Shown here in pieces: positions 52,602-60,687 of a stretch of DNA of 64,000 nt. The number at the start of each line of letters is the position of its first letter. Positions within the stretch are counted from its first letter, which is position 1. The DNA comes from Delftia tsuruhatensis (GTDB lineage Bacteria > Pseudomonadota > Gammaproteobacteria > Burkholderiales > Burkholderiaceae_C). A model generated the notes under the pieces. That model did not search any database and was not told the DNA's origin. It worked only from the letters and a program-made list of their open reading frames with translations. Both the position numbers and the translations under genes were made by a program. The DNA is taken from contig NZ_LR813084.1 in assembly GCF_903815225.1 (NCBI RefSeq), forward strand, positions 2,274,501 to 2,338,500, given 5' to 3'.

Positions 52602-53093
52602 CTACAGCGGCATCACCATTTCGTGCCAGGCCATGCCGCCGTGGTCCGAATCCGAGGGCCTGACATAGCGGTAGCCCATGCGCTCGTACAGCGGTACGTG
52701 CCGGCTCTTGCACATCAGGTGGATGCTTTGCTTGCCGCGCTGCCTCATCTGGCTGACAAAGGCCCGCATCATCCGCGTGGAATGGCCCCGGCCCTGGTGG
52801 GCCGGGGCCACCACCACGGACATGATCACCACGTTGGGGGCGGCGGCGTCATGGCCCGCCAGCTCCTTGAAGGACTTGTCGGACATGACGACCTGGTGGG
52901 CGCAGCCGCTGTTGATGAAGCCGATCACTGTGCCGTCCTGCTCCAGCACGAGAAAGCCTTGCGGGTAACGGGCAATCCGGGTGGCGATCTTCTCGCGTGT
53001 GGCGGCTTCGTCACCCTCGTAGGCGGTGTGTTCGATCTGGTGGCAGCGGTCGATGTCGGCCGGCGTGGCCTGGCGCAGGAGGGGAGTGCTCAT
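52602..53093 (-). CDS. GNAT-family N-acetyltransferase
   Basis: A 163-residue acetyltransferase from ATG 53093 (MSTPLLRQATPADIDRCHQI). The acetyl-CoA-binding loop is VVAPAHQGRGHSTRMMRAFV, and the end ...YERMGYRYVRPSDSDHGGMAWHEM is typical of arylalkylamine or small-molecule acetyltransferases. The upstream extension of the frame overlaps the LysR gene and has no conserved content. It is divergent from a LysR gene across 93 bases and may be under its control. The acceptor is unknown. Confidence 0.88.
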   Translation of the reverse strand: MSTPLLRQATPADIDRCHQIEHTAYEGDEAATREKIATRIARYPQGFLVLEQDGTVIGFINSGCAHQVVMSDKSFKELAGHDAAAPNVVIMSVVVAPAHQGRGHSTRMMRAFVSQMRQRGKQSIHLMCKSRHVPLYERMGYRYVRPSDSDHGGMAWHEMVMPL

Positions 53094-53144
53094 GGCTGGA
53101 AATGCGGGTGCAGGTAAGACAGGGCCGCATGGTAGATCGGTCAT

Positions 53145-53186
53145 GGCATGTGCATGCTGCATTCTTGTCAATGCATACTGCATGCC
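53145..53186. promoter_or_regulatory. Nested dyad in GNAT/LysR promoter region
   Basis: TGCATT (53158-53163) and AATGCA (53170-53175) form an inner dyad, framed by GGCATG (53145-53150) and CATGCC (53181-53186) centred within one base of it. Such TGCAT-rich symmetry directly upstream of the LysR start (53187) fits an autoregulatory LysR site. Confidence 0.45.
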
Positions 53187-54107
53187 ATGCATGATCTTCT
53201 GTTGCGCATCGACCTGAACCTGCTGCTGGTCTTCGACGCCCTGTACCGCCACCGCAGCGTGGTGTTGGCCGCCGAGGAGCTGTGCCTGAGCCCTTCGGCC
53301 GCCAGTCATGCGCTGTCACGGCTGCGCGCCGCGCTGTCGGACGAGCTGTTCACGCGCCAGGGCAGCGGCATGCAGCCCACGGCCCGGGCCGCACAGATGG
53401 CCGATGGCGTGCGCGCGGCGTTGCAGGCGCTGTCGGCCAGCCTTGAAGGCTCGGCTCCGTTCGTGCCCTCGCGCAGCCGGCAGACCTTTGTGTTCGCCGC
53501 CACGGATTTCACGGCCTTCGCGGTGTTGCCGGGGCTGGTGGCGGCTTTGGAGCGGCAGGCGCCGCAACTGCGGATCAAGGTCGTGTACTCCAGCCACGGC
53601 GACTCGCTGCAGGAGCTGGCGTCGGGGCGCATCCACTTCGCGCTGGGCTTTTCAGACGAGCACCAGGCGGTACAGCCCGTGCCGGACCTGCAGGCGCTGC
53701 AGTGCTTCACCGACGGCTATGTGGTCGCCGTGCGCCAGGGCCATGCGCGCATCGGCGACCGCCTTGGCCTGGAGGCCTACCTGGCCGAGCGCCATGTGGC
53801 CGTGCTGCCCTGGAACGGCGTGGGCAGCGTCATCGATGCATCGCTGCTCAGGCTGGGGCACAGGCGTGACGTGGCCGTGCAGTTGCCCAGCGTGCTGGCC
53901 GCGCCCTTCATCGTGGCGCATTCGGACATGCTGCTGACGCTGCCGCGCCGGGTGGCGCTGGAACTGGCGCGCATGCTGCCCGTGTCCCTGCATCCGGCGC
54001 CTTTCGAAGCGCCTGCCTATACCTTGCAGGTGCTCTTTCACGCGCGCCATGCGCAGATGCCGGGACATCGCTGGATGCGGGAGCTGCTGCTGTCCGTGCT
54101 GACATAG
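53187..54107 (+). CDS. LysR-family regulator
   Basis: A LysR-type protein of 306 residues from ATG 53187 (MHDLLLRIDLNLLLVFDALY). The helix-turn-helix is VVLAAEELCLSPSAASHALSRLR. The effector domain runs from about residue 92 (QTFVFAATDFTAFAVLPGL) and belongs to the NahR/LinR-like branch with a short C-terminus. It is divergent from the GNAT gene; the dyad at 53145-53186 lies immediately before its start. Ligand and targets unknown. Confidence 0.9.
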   Translation: MHDLLLRIDLNLLLVFDALYRHRSVVLAAEELCLSPSAASHALSRLRAALSDELFTRQGSGMQPTARAAQMADGVRAALQALSASLEGSAPFVPSRSRQTFVFAATDFTAFAVLPGLVAALERQAPQLRIKVVYSSHGDSLQELASGRIHFALGFSDEHQAVQPVPDLQALQCFTDGYVVAVRQGHARIGDRLGLEAYLAERHVAVLPWNGVGSVIDASLLRLGHRRDVAVQLPSVLAAPFIVAHSDMLLTLPRRVALELARMLPVSLHPAPFEAPAYTLQVLFHARHAQMPGHRWMRELLLSVLT

Positions 54108-54113
54108 CCGGGG

Positions 54114-54146
54114 CCGTGGGCCGGCTGTCGCCAGGGCCGGCCACGG
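54114..54146 (+). terminator. Hairpin after LysR gene
   Basis: CCGTGGGCCGGC (54114-54125) pairs with GCCGGCCACGG (54136-54146) with a single bulged base, seven bases after the LysR stop. There is no T-run, so it is a tentative terminator. Confidence 0.4.
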
Positions 54147-54163
54147 ACTGACTTCAGCCCCCA

Positions 54164-54190
54164 TTCAGCGGCCCTTCAGCGGCCCTTCAG
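54164..54190. repeat. Short tandem repeat, 11-bp unit
   Basis: TTCAGCGGCCC is repeated twice in tandem (54164-54174 and 54175-54185) and followed by a third partial copy (TTCAG). It lies about 90 bases before the CocE/NonD gene. It may vary in copy number; no function is evident. Confidence 0.6.
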
Positions 54191-54280
54191 CCTGCATGCA
54201 CGGATGGCGCAGGGACGGTCCTACATTGCCGGCGTGCCCATTTGCGGGCATGTCTGCATCAGCAACAAGGAGGACCATCC

Positions 54281-56134
54281 ATGAAGCCATTTTTCCACCC
54301 TCGCGCATGGCCTGTCGCGGCCGGCATGGCCGCCGTCACCGCCATCACCGCCGTGGCCTTCGGCCTGGCGGCCTGCGGCGGGGGCTCTTCGGGCAGCACC
54401 CGTCCCGGCGCGCGCATCTGGGGCTATATCCAGCTGCCCGACGGCAACAAGATGCGCTACTCGGTCGTCTTTCCCGAAGGACCGGGGCCGTTTCCCGTGC
54501 TGATGGAATACGACGGCTATGCCTCGGGCTCGCTCATCCCGAAGGATACGCAGAGCTGGACCCGGGAAGGCTATGCGGTGATGGGCCTGAACGTGCCGGG
54601 CACGGGCTGCTCCACCGGAGAGGACCAGTGGGCCGACGAGTCGGTGGGCGCGGCCGGGGCGCATGCGGTGGAGTGGGCCGCGCGCCAGCCCTGGTCCACG
54701 GGCAAGGTGGGCATGGTGGGCTACTCGTACTCGGGCTACGACCAGCTGTGGGTGGCGGCCCAGCGCCCGCCCAGCCTCAAGGCGATAGCGCCCGGCAAGA
54801 ACGTGGCCGATCCCTACCGCGACGTGGCCTATCCCGGTGGCATCCAGAACATCGGTTTTCCTGCGAACTGGTGGCGCCAGTTCCCAGAGATCTGGCGAGC
54901 GGCAGCCGAGCAGGCGCGCGAGCTCGACGGCGATACCGCCTGCGCCAGGGTGGTCGAGGAGAACATCCGCAAGATCCAGCGCCCCGAGCTGGACATGGCA
55001 CGCTGGCTGGAAGAGGACCGATTCTTCGGTGCCCGCTACGCCGCCAAGAGCGCCATGTACTCCACCCACCGCATCGACATCCCCACGCTGGGTACCCAGT
55101 CCTGGCAGGACGAGCAGGTGGGGCCGCGCATGGGCTATTACGAAGACACCATCGCGCCCGACAGGATGTGGCTGATCAGCTCCAACGGCGACCACCACAC
55201 CGACAACGCTCCCGTCATCCGCGAGACCATGAAGCGCTTCTATGCCCGCTTCCTCAAGGGCGAGAACAACGGCTTCGAGAAGACGCCGCGCGTGCTGCTG
55301 GCGCAGGAGATGCAGTGGACGCAGGCGCCGCAGCCGCAGGCGCTCGACTATGGGCAGCTCAGGCCCTCGGCTGTGGCCAGTTTCGACCGGCTGCCCGTGC
55401 GCGTCACGCCCATGTCGCTGTGGCTGCAGCCGGGCGGCAGGCTGGGCGATGCGCCGCCCCAGGCGCAGCGTCAGTCCGCCAGCTATTCCTACCCCCTGCC
55501 GGCCTCCGAGGTCAACGAGCCCAAGGAGGATGGGACCATGGGCGAATGGACGGCCAGCCCCGCCCGGGACGGCCTGCTGCGCTTCACCACGGCCCCGCTG
55601 CCGCGCACGCTGGGCTTTTATGGCGAGGCCTCGCTGGACCTGTGGCTCAGCGCCACGGCCAACGATACCGATGTGCAGGTCACTCTGTCCGAGGTGCGGC
55701 CCGACGGCCAGGAGATGTTCGTGCAGCGCGGCTGGCTGCGCGCCTCCATGCGGGCTCTGGACGGAAAGCGCTCCACCGCGTTGCGGCCCTGGGGTGATTT
55801 CACCGAGGCGGCCGTGCGGCCGCTGACGCCTGGCGAGCCCGTGCTGATGCGCGTGGAGATCCAGAAGTTCGCCCATGTGTTCCGTGCCGGCTCCAGCCTG
55901 CGCGTGACCCTGGACACGCCTTCGCAGACCGGCTACTGGGCCTTCGGGAACCTGGCCGTGCCGTCGATCAACACCGTCTGGATGGACCGCAGCCGGCCGT
56001 CGAAGATCGTGCTGGGCCATATCGCCTATGCGCATGCGCCGGCTTGGCCGGACTGCCGGCGCATGCTGCGCCAGCCCTGCAGGGCCAATGAGGAGCCGGT
56101 ACCTGACGGCGTGGGGCCCATGCCGCCGTTGTGA
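54281..56134 (+). CDS. CocE/NonD (S15) family lipoprotein hydrolase
   Basis: An alpha/beta hydrolase of 617 residues from ATG 54281, after AAGGAGG. The leader ends in LAAC (lipobox, Cys32). Residues about 55-340 form the catalytic domain with nucleophile elbow GYSYSG (Ser149) and the late SSNGDHHTDN histidine region. The C-terminal 230 residues form a jelly-roll-like beta domain typical of X-Pro dipeptidyl-peptidase/cocaine esterase relatives (ALDGKRSTALRPWGDFTEAA, QKFAHVFRAGSSLRVTLDTP). It would cleave esters or amides at the cell surface or in the periplasm. Substrate not known. It lies 56 bases before a TetR gene. Confidence 0.88.
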   Translation: MKPFFHPRAWPVAAGMAAVTAITAVAFGLAACGGGSSGSTRPGARIWGYIQLPDGNKMRYSVVFPEGPGPFPVLMEYDGYASGSLIPKDTQSWTREGYAVMGLNVPGTGCSTGEDQWADESVGAAGAHAVEWAARQPWSTGKVGMVGYSYSGYDQLWVAAQRPPSLKAIAPGKNVADPYRDVAYPGGIQNIGFPANWWRQFPEIWRAAAEQARELDGDTACARVVEENIRKIQRPELDMARWLEEDRFFGARYAAKSAMYSTHRIDIPTLGTQSWQDEQVGPRMGYYEDTIAPDRMWLISSNGDHHTDNAPVIRETMKRFYARFLKGENNGFEKTPRVLLAQEMQWTQAPQPQALDYGQLRPSAVASFDRLPVRVTPMSLWLQPGGRLGDAPPQAQRQSASYSYPLPASEVNEPKEDGTMGEWTASPARDGLLRFTTAPLPRTLGFYGEASLDLWLSATANDTDVQVTLSEVRPDGQEMFVQRGWLRASMRALDGKRSTALRPWGDFTEAAVRPLTPGEPVLMRVEIQKFAHVFRAGSSLRVTLDTPSQTGYWAFGNLAVPSINTVWMDRSRPSKIVLGHIAYAHAPAWPDCRRMLRQPCRANEEPVPDGVGPMPPL

Positions 56135-56154
56135 TGCCCGGCCATGCCCCGGTA

Positions 56155-56183
56155 TTGACTATGAATGAACGTCCGTTCATTAT
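56155..56183 (+). promoter_or_regulatory. Promoter of the tetR-DUF418 operon
   Basis: TTGACT (56155-56160) and CATTAT (56178-56183) are separated by 17 bases, a good sigma-70 layout. A TetR-type operator lies exactly between them. Transcription would begin around 56190, almost on the ATG at 56191, so the mRNA may be leaderless. Confidence 0.5.
56164..56181. promoter_or_regulatory. TetR-type operator
   Basis: AATGAACG-TC-CGTTCATT is a perfect 18-base dyad, of the form bound by many TetR/AcrR regulators. Its position between the -35 and -10 boxes of the tetR gene predicts autorepression. Confidence 0.7.
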
Positions 56184-56190
56184 TCGGGGC

Positions 56191-56802
56191 ATGAAGAAGA
56201 AGGAAGACATCATCGAACGGCGTGCCGCCATCGTGCAGGCGGCGCTCCAGTGCTTCGTGGACAGGGGCTTTCACTGCACCAGCATGCGCGACATCGCGCA
56301 GGCGGCGTCGGTGAGCCTGGGCAACCTGTACAACCATTTCCTCAACAAGGAGGCGCTGATCGCCGAGGTCGCCACGCAGGAGCAGTCCGAACTGCGGCCC
56401 CTGCTGGAGGCGCTGGAGCAGGCCGATGCGCCGTCCCTGGAAGGCGTGGCGCGGTTCCTGTCCGCCTGCCAGGCACTGTGCCGGCAACGGGAGTGGGCCG
56501 TGCTCAGCGCCGAATGCCTGGCCGAGATCGCCCGCACGCCCGCGCTGGCGCCGGCCTTCGAGGCCAACCGCAGGCGCATGCTCGACGCGCTGGCCGGCTT
56601 CATCGAGCGTGGTGTGGGGCGGGGCTGCTTCAAGCCCCCCGTTGCGGCGCGCCTGGTCGCACAACTGCTGCTCGATGCGGTCGAGAGCGATGCCTTGCGC
56701 GTCGCGCTGGCCGTGACCCCGCCAGCGGACGCCGCATCCCAGCCGGCCGTGGATGTGCTGGACCCCGCCTTGCTGCGCTGCCTGCTGGGAGTGGCGGCAT
56801 GA
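56191..56802 (+). CDS. TetR-family regulator
   Basis: A 203-residue repressor. The start is placed at ATG 56191 (MKKKEDIIERRAAIVQAALQ) because the longer frames (56131 or 56161) would put a palindromic operator inside the coding sequence. The helix-turn-helix is TSMRDIAQAASVSLGNLYNHFLNK; the ligand domain holds the usual all-helical repeats. It overlaps the next gene by four bases (ATGA). With its own promoter bearing the operator it probably autoregulates together with the DUF418-like gene. Alternative start at 56161 cannot be excluded. Confidence 0.88.
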   Translation: MKKKEDIIERRAAIVQAALQCFVDRGFHCTSMRDIAQAASVSLGNLYNHFLNKEALIAEVATQEQSELRPLLEALEQADAPSLEGVARFLSACQALCRQREWAVLSAECLAEIARTPALAPAFEANRRRMLDALAGFIERGVGRGCFKPPVAARLVAQLLLDAVESDALRVALAVTPPADAASQPAVDVLDPALLRCLLGVAA

Positions 56803-57866
56803 TCCACGGCGCCAAAGGCATCGCCGGTCACAAAAGCCGTTCCCGCCTGGCGGGGCTGGACCTGGCGCGCTACTTCGCGCTGGCCGGGATGGTGTTCGTC
56901 AATTTCAGGCAGGCCATGCATCCGGCATCGGAGGCGCCGGGCTGGCTGCTGGCGCTGTTCCATTTCCTGGAAGGCAAGGCCTCGGCCACCTTCGTGGTGC
57001 TGGCGGGCCTGGGCCTGGTGCTGGCCACGCGCTCGCAGGAGCGAGCCACGGCGCGCATCTGGACGCTGCGCCGCGCGCTGTTCCTGCTGGTGGCGGGGGG
57101 GCTGAACCTGCTGATCTTCCCGGCCGACATCATCCATTACTACGCGGTCTACTTCGTGCTGGCCATCGCCTGGCTGCAGACCGGACCCCGTGCGCTGCTG
57201 GCCGGCATCCTGGGCGTGGCCCTGGCCTCCACATGGGCTTTGCTGCACCTGGACTACAGCCAGGGCTGGGACTGGGCCTCCCTGTCCTACGAGGGGCTGT
57301 GGGAGCCCGCAGGCTTTGCGCGCAACCTGCTGTTCAACGGATTCCACCCCGTGCTGCCGTGGTTCGCCTTCTTCCTGTACGGCATGCTGCTGGCACGCCT
57401 GCCGCTGGCAAAGGCGTCGGTGCAAGGGGCACTGGTGGCCGCAGGCGCAGCCATGTCGGGACTGGCCTGCGCCCTGGCGTGGCTGGGGGGCGATGGTCCA
57501 TGGGCGCCCTGGCTGGCCACCAGCCCCATGCCACCGGGGCCTGCCTACCTGCTGATGGGCCTGGGCTGCGCCAGCATCGCCATCGGTGCCTGCCTGCGGC
57601 TGGCCGAGCGCTGGCCCGAGGGCCCGTGGCGCGGCCTGCTGCCTGCGGGGCGCATGACGCTCACCCTCTACCTGGCCCATATCCTCATCGGCATGGGCAT
57701 CCTGGAGGCCATGGGCGCGCTGGACGGCACGCGCGGCCTTGGCGATGTGGCATGGGCCGCCACGCTGTACCTGCTCATGGCCACCGTGGCCGCATGGGCC
57801 TGGGGCCGCAAGGTGGCCCAGGGCCCGGTGGAGTGGGTGATGCGGCGGCTGACGGCAGTGGGTTAG
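56799..57866 (+). CDS. DUF418-like multi-pass membrane protein
   Basis: An inner-membrane protein of 355 residues from ATG 56799, with about ten hydrophobic segments. SRLAGLDLARYFALAGMVFV opens the chain and LPAGRMTLTLYLAHILIGMG lies near the end, features of DUF418/DUF1624 proteins (related to HGSNAT acetyltransferases). These are thought to transfer acyl groups or transport; the role is not settled. It is coupled to tetR and probably repressed by it. No substrate can be suggested. Confidence 0.8.
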   Translation: MIHGAKGIAGHKSRSRLAGLDLARYFALAGMVFVNFRQAMHPASEAPGWLLALFHFLEGKASATFVVLAGLGLVLATRSQERATARIWTLRRALFLLVAGGLNLLIFPADIIHYYAVYFVLAIAWLQTGPRALLAGILGVALASTWALLHLDYSQGWDWASLSYEGLWEPAGFARNLLFNGFHPVLPWFAFFLYGMLLARLPLAKASVQGALVAAGAAMSGLACALAWLGGDGPWAPWLATSPMPPGPAYLLMGLGCASIAIGACLRLAERWPEGPWRGLLPAGRMTLTLYLAHILIGMGILEAMGALDGTRGLGDVAWAATLYLLMATVAAWAWGRKVAQGPVEWVMRRLTAVG

Positions 57867-57929
57867 CCCCTGGCAGGGGGCATGCCTTCGGCCTGCGCCT
57901 TTGGCGGCCCTGCGGTAAGATAGCCCTCC

Positions 57930-58002
57930 GCTCCGGGGTGCACGCCAGTGCTGAGATCCACACCCGAGAACTTGAACCGGGTCATTCCGGCGGAAGAAGA
58001 GC
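57930..58002 (+). ncRNA. TPP riboswitch (thi box) aptamer
   Basis: The conserved thiamine pyrophosphate aptamer can be traced: P1 GCTC (57930-57933) pairs with GAGC (57999-58002); the core GGGGTGC is followed by a short hairpin and the invariant CTGAGA (57951-57956); CACCC closes P2; then GAACTTGAACCGG, TCATTCCGGCGG and AAGAAGAG correspond to the GAACCTGATCCGG.TAAT.CCGGCG.AGGGA block of the consensus, with CCGG/CCGG (P5) and CTT/AAG (P4) pairs. A few consensus bases vary (TCATT for TAATG-like). It stands 88 bases before the LuxE-like gene. Binding of TPP should repress the operon. Confidence 0.88.
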
Positions 58003-58007
58003 TTGCA

Positions 58008-58049
58008 CCCCCGCATGGCCTGCCATGGGCCAGGAGCCATGGGCGGGGG
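58008..58049 (+). promoter_or_regulatory. Hairpin after the aptamer (possible expression platform)
   Basis: CCCCCGCATGGC (58008-58019) pairs with GCCAT plus GCGGGGG (58036-58049), with a two-base bulge. It starts only six bases after the aptamer and precedes the ribosome-binding site (AAGGA near 58080) by 30 bases. No T-run follows, so control may act on Rho access or translation rather than as a simple terminator. Confidence 0.5.
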
Positions 58050-58089
58050 AGCCTTCGGAGCATCACGTCCCAGCTCTCGAAGGAATTCC

Positions 58090-59208
58090 ATGGACAAGGC
58101 CCGGCCCCAGGCGGCTTCTCTGGTCGCAGACCTGCTCGCATTCATCGCCATGGATGGCTGCACCGACGAGCAGTTCGATGCACTTGCGCTGCGGCTGTTC
58201 GCCCACCAGTACGAATTCAATGCACCGTTTCGCAGCTTCTGCCAGCGGCGGGGCGCCACGCTGCGCAATGTGAAGACCTGGAGCGACATCCCGGCCGTCC
58301 CCATCGACGCCTTCAAGGCCATGGAGCTGCGCAGCGAGCCGGCCTCGCCCACGGAGCGCGTGTTCATGACCAGCGGTACCACGGGCCAGGCCAAGGGCAT
58401 GTCTGCGCGCGGACGGCATTTCCATCCCGCGCTCGATGTCTATGACCTGTCCATGAAGCGCCACTTCGCGCAGCGCTTCATGGCAGGACAGGAGCGCATG
58501 CCCATGGGCATCCTCTTTCCGGACGAGCAGGCCATGCCCCACTCCTCGCTGGCCCACTACCTGGCGCTGGCCAGGTCGGAATTCGGCACCGAGGACAGCC
58601 GCTACTTCCTGACCCCCGAGGGCCTGGACATGGCGGGCCTGTGCGCCGTGCTGGAGGCGTCCGAGCGCAGCGGCCGGCCCCATGCGCTGCTGGGTGCCAG
58701 CTTCAGCCTGGTACATGTGATGGACGCCTTGCGCGCGCAGGGACGCAGTTTCCGGCTGCCGGCAGGCAGCCGCATCCTGGACACGGGTGGCTACAAGGGA
58801 CAGTCGCGCGAACTGCCGCTGGAGGATTTCTATGCCGGCCTGACGCAGTTGCTGGGCGTGCCGCGCAGCCACTGCATCAACATGTACGGCATGACCGAGC
58901 TGAGCACGCAGTTCTATGACGACGGCAATGCCACGCTGCCCTCGGTCAAGTCGGGGCCGCACTGGATACGCTCGCGCCTGGTCGAGCCCGTCACGGGCCG
59001 TAGCGTGGCGCCCGGCGAGCGCGGCATCCTCGTGCACTGCGATCTGGCCAACTACAACGCGGTCACCACCATCCTCACGGAAGACGTGGGCCTGTGGGCA
59101 GGCCATGGCCAAGCGGGTGGCTTCCTGTTGTTGGGCCGTGCCGAGGGCGCGGCCGCCAAGGGCTGCTCGCTGGCGGTCGAGGAATTCGTGAAAGCCGCCG
59201 CCGCATGA
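58090..59208 (+). CDS. LuxE-like acyl-protein synthetase
   Basis: A 372-residue ANL-related enzyme of the LuxE family, which activates a carboxylic acid as acyl-AMP and passes it to a cysteine. The start is ATG 58090, five bases after AAGGAA. The ATP-binding motif is MTSGTTGQAKG (93-103); MYGMTELSTQFYDD gives the adenylate core and YKGQSRELPLEDFY the middle. A large insertion of the usual kind is absent, and the length matches LuxE rather than acyl-CoA ligases. It is the first gene behind the TPP riboswitch and overlaps the LuxC-like gene by four bases. Its substrate is unlikely to be a long fatty acid; see findings. Confidence 0.88.
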   Translation: MDKARPQAASLVADLLAFIAMDGCTDEQFDALALRLFAHQYEFNAPFRSFCQRRGATLRNVKTWSDIPAVPIDAFKAMELRSEPASPTERVFMTSGTTGQAKGMSARGRHFHPALDVYDLSMKRHFAQRFMAGQERMPMGILFPDEQAMPHSSLAHYLALARSEFGTEDSRYFLTPEGLDMAGLCAVLEASERSGRPHALLGASFSLVHVMDALRAQGRSFRLPAGSRILDTGGYKGQSRELPLEDFYAGLTQLLGVPRSHCINMYGMTELSTQFYDDGNATLPSVKSGPHWIRSRLVEPVTGRSVAPGERGILVHCDLANYNAVTTILTEDVGLWAGHGQAGGFLLLGRAEGAAAKGCSLAVEEFVKAAAA

Positions 59209-60683
59209 GGGTGGAACGGATCACGGCCGGCTACCTGCCCGAACTGCCTGGTCTACGCGAGGCCGAGCTGCAGTGGCAGGTGCTGCCCTTCGAGCGCGAT
59301 GGCGTGCGGCTGGAAGTGGCCGTGCCCGTGCTGACGGGCCCGCAGATGCAGGCGCTCGCCGACCGGGTTCGCCAGGCGGCCGACCGCCACTTGAGGTGCA
59401 TGCCGGTGGCCGAGATCATCGGGGCCATCGACCGTGCCATCGCCCGCCTGCTGGACAGGCATGACCCCTGGCGCCGCCAGGCCGACGCCTGGCTGCCCGT
59501 GGTTACCGGCTATGACGCGGACATGGTGCGGCTGGGGTTGACGGGCTTTTTCAAGACGTTCCGCGCGCCGCAGCTGCGGCGTTTCGTGGCCGAGGACTTC
59601 GCCAACCCGGCCGTGCTCGACGGCTTTGAGCCCGCGCCCAAGGGCGGCGCGGTGCGCGCCTTCGGACCTGACCTGCTGGTGCACAGCTGGGCCGGCAATG
59701 TGCCCGCGCTGTCGCTGTGGAGCCTGGTCTGCGGCCTGCTGGTCAAGGCGCCGGCCATTGGCAAGCTGGCCAGCGCCGAGCCCTTGTTCGCGGGCTGGTT
59801 CGCGCGGCTGCTGGCCGAGGTCCATCCGCCGCTGGCCGATTGCCTGGCCGTGGTGTGGTGGAGCGGCGCGGGCGGCGAGACGGGGCAGGGCGCCGAGGGC
59901 GCGGCCGCGCTCTACGCCCGTGCCGATACGGTGCTGGCCTATGGAGGCAACCAGACGCTGGATGCGCTGCGGCGGCGCCTGCCCGTGACCACGCGCTTCT
60001 TGCCCCATGGCCACAAGCTGGGCTTCGGCATGGTCGGGGCGGCGGCGCTGGACACTCTCAAGGCACCGGCCGTTGCGCGGCTGGCGGCCTGGGATGTGAT
60101 GCGCTATGACCAGCAGGGCTGCTACTCACCCCATGTCTTCTATGTGGAGCGTGGCGGACCTGTGCCGCCGCGCGCCTTTGCCGACCATCTGGCCGCCGAG
60201 CTGGCCAACCTGCAGCGGCGCTTTGCACGCCGGCCCCTGTTGCTGGAGGAAGGCACGGCCGTGGCCCGCTGGCAGCAGTCCGTGGAATGGGCGGGCGACG
60301 GGCAGCAGTTGCTGGGGCCGGTGGAGGCTCCCTGGAGCGTGGCCTACAGCGACAGCCTGCAGCCGCTGGCGCCCACGGCCCTGTACCGGACCATCGCCGT
60401 GGTGGGGGTGGACCGGCTGGACGATGCTGTCCCCGTGGTCGCCGCGCAGCGCGAATACCTTCAGACGGCCGGCCTTGCCGCCACACCCGAGGAGCTGTAC
60501 CGGCTGGCCGGCCTGCTGGGGGCGGCCGGCGTCACGCGCATCAGTGCCATCGGCGCGATGAGCATGCCCGAGGCGGGCTGGCACCATGACGGGCGCTTCA
60601 ACCTCCTGGATCTGGTGCGCATGACCGAGATCGAGCCATCGGCCGAGGCCTCGGCCCAGCCCTTTGCCCCCTATTCGGATTGA
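59205..60683 (+). CDS. LuxC-like acyl reductase
   Basis: A 492-residue NADPH-dependent acyl reductase of the LuxC family (aldehyde-dehydrogenase fold). Start ATG 59205 overlaps the LuxE-like stop. The catalytic cysteine is Cys306 in QQGCYSPH; around 158-190 the LLVHSWAGNVPALSLWSLVC stretch is typical of LuxC. In bacterial bioluminescence LuxC and LuxE together reduce fatty acids to aldehydes. Here no luxAB is near; instead a nutrient importer follows, and the 3' end overlaps the region upstream of the ABC ATPase gene (gap four bases). It should convert an activated acid to an aldehyde. Confidence 0.9.
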   Translation: MRVERITAGYLPELPGLREAELQWQVLPFERDGVRLEVAVPVLTGPQMQALADRVRQAADRHLRCMPVAEIIGAIDRAIARLLDRHDPWRRQADAWLPVVTGYDADMVRLGLTGFFKTFRAPQLRRFVAEDFANPAVLDGFEPAPKGGAVRAFGPDLLVHSWAGNVPALSLWSLVCGLLVKAPAIGKLASAEPLFAGWFARLLAEVHPPLADCLAVVWWSGAGGETGQGAEGAAALYARADTVLAYGGNQTLDALRRRLPVTTRFLPHGHKLGFGMVGAAALDTLKAPAVARLAAWDVMRYDQQGCYSPHVFYVERGGPVPPRAFADHLAAELANLQRRFARRPLLLEEGTAVARWQQSVEWAGDGQQLLGPVEAPWSVAYSDSLQPLAPTALYRTIAVVGVDRLDDAVPVVAAQREYLQTAGLAATPEELYRLAGLLGAAGVTRISAIGAMSMPEAGWHHDGRFNLLDLVRMTEIEPSAEASAQPFAPYSD

Positions 60684-60687
60684 GGCG

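Noticed and set aside
57897..57925. A second regulatory RNA upstream of the TPP aptamer
   Set aside because: The bases between the DUF418-like stop and the aptamer are few and show no conserved element.
58090..60683. LuxE/LuxC-like genes as part of a bioluminescence (lux) operon
   Set aside because: No luxA, luxB or luxD is present; an ABC importer and a TPP riboswitch accompany the pair instead.
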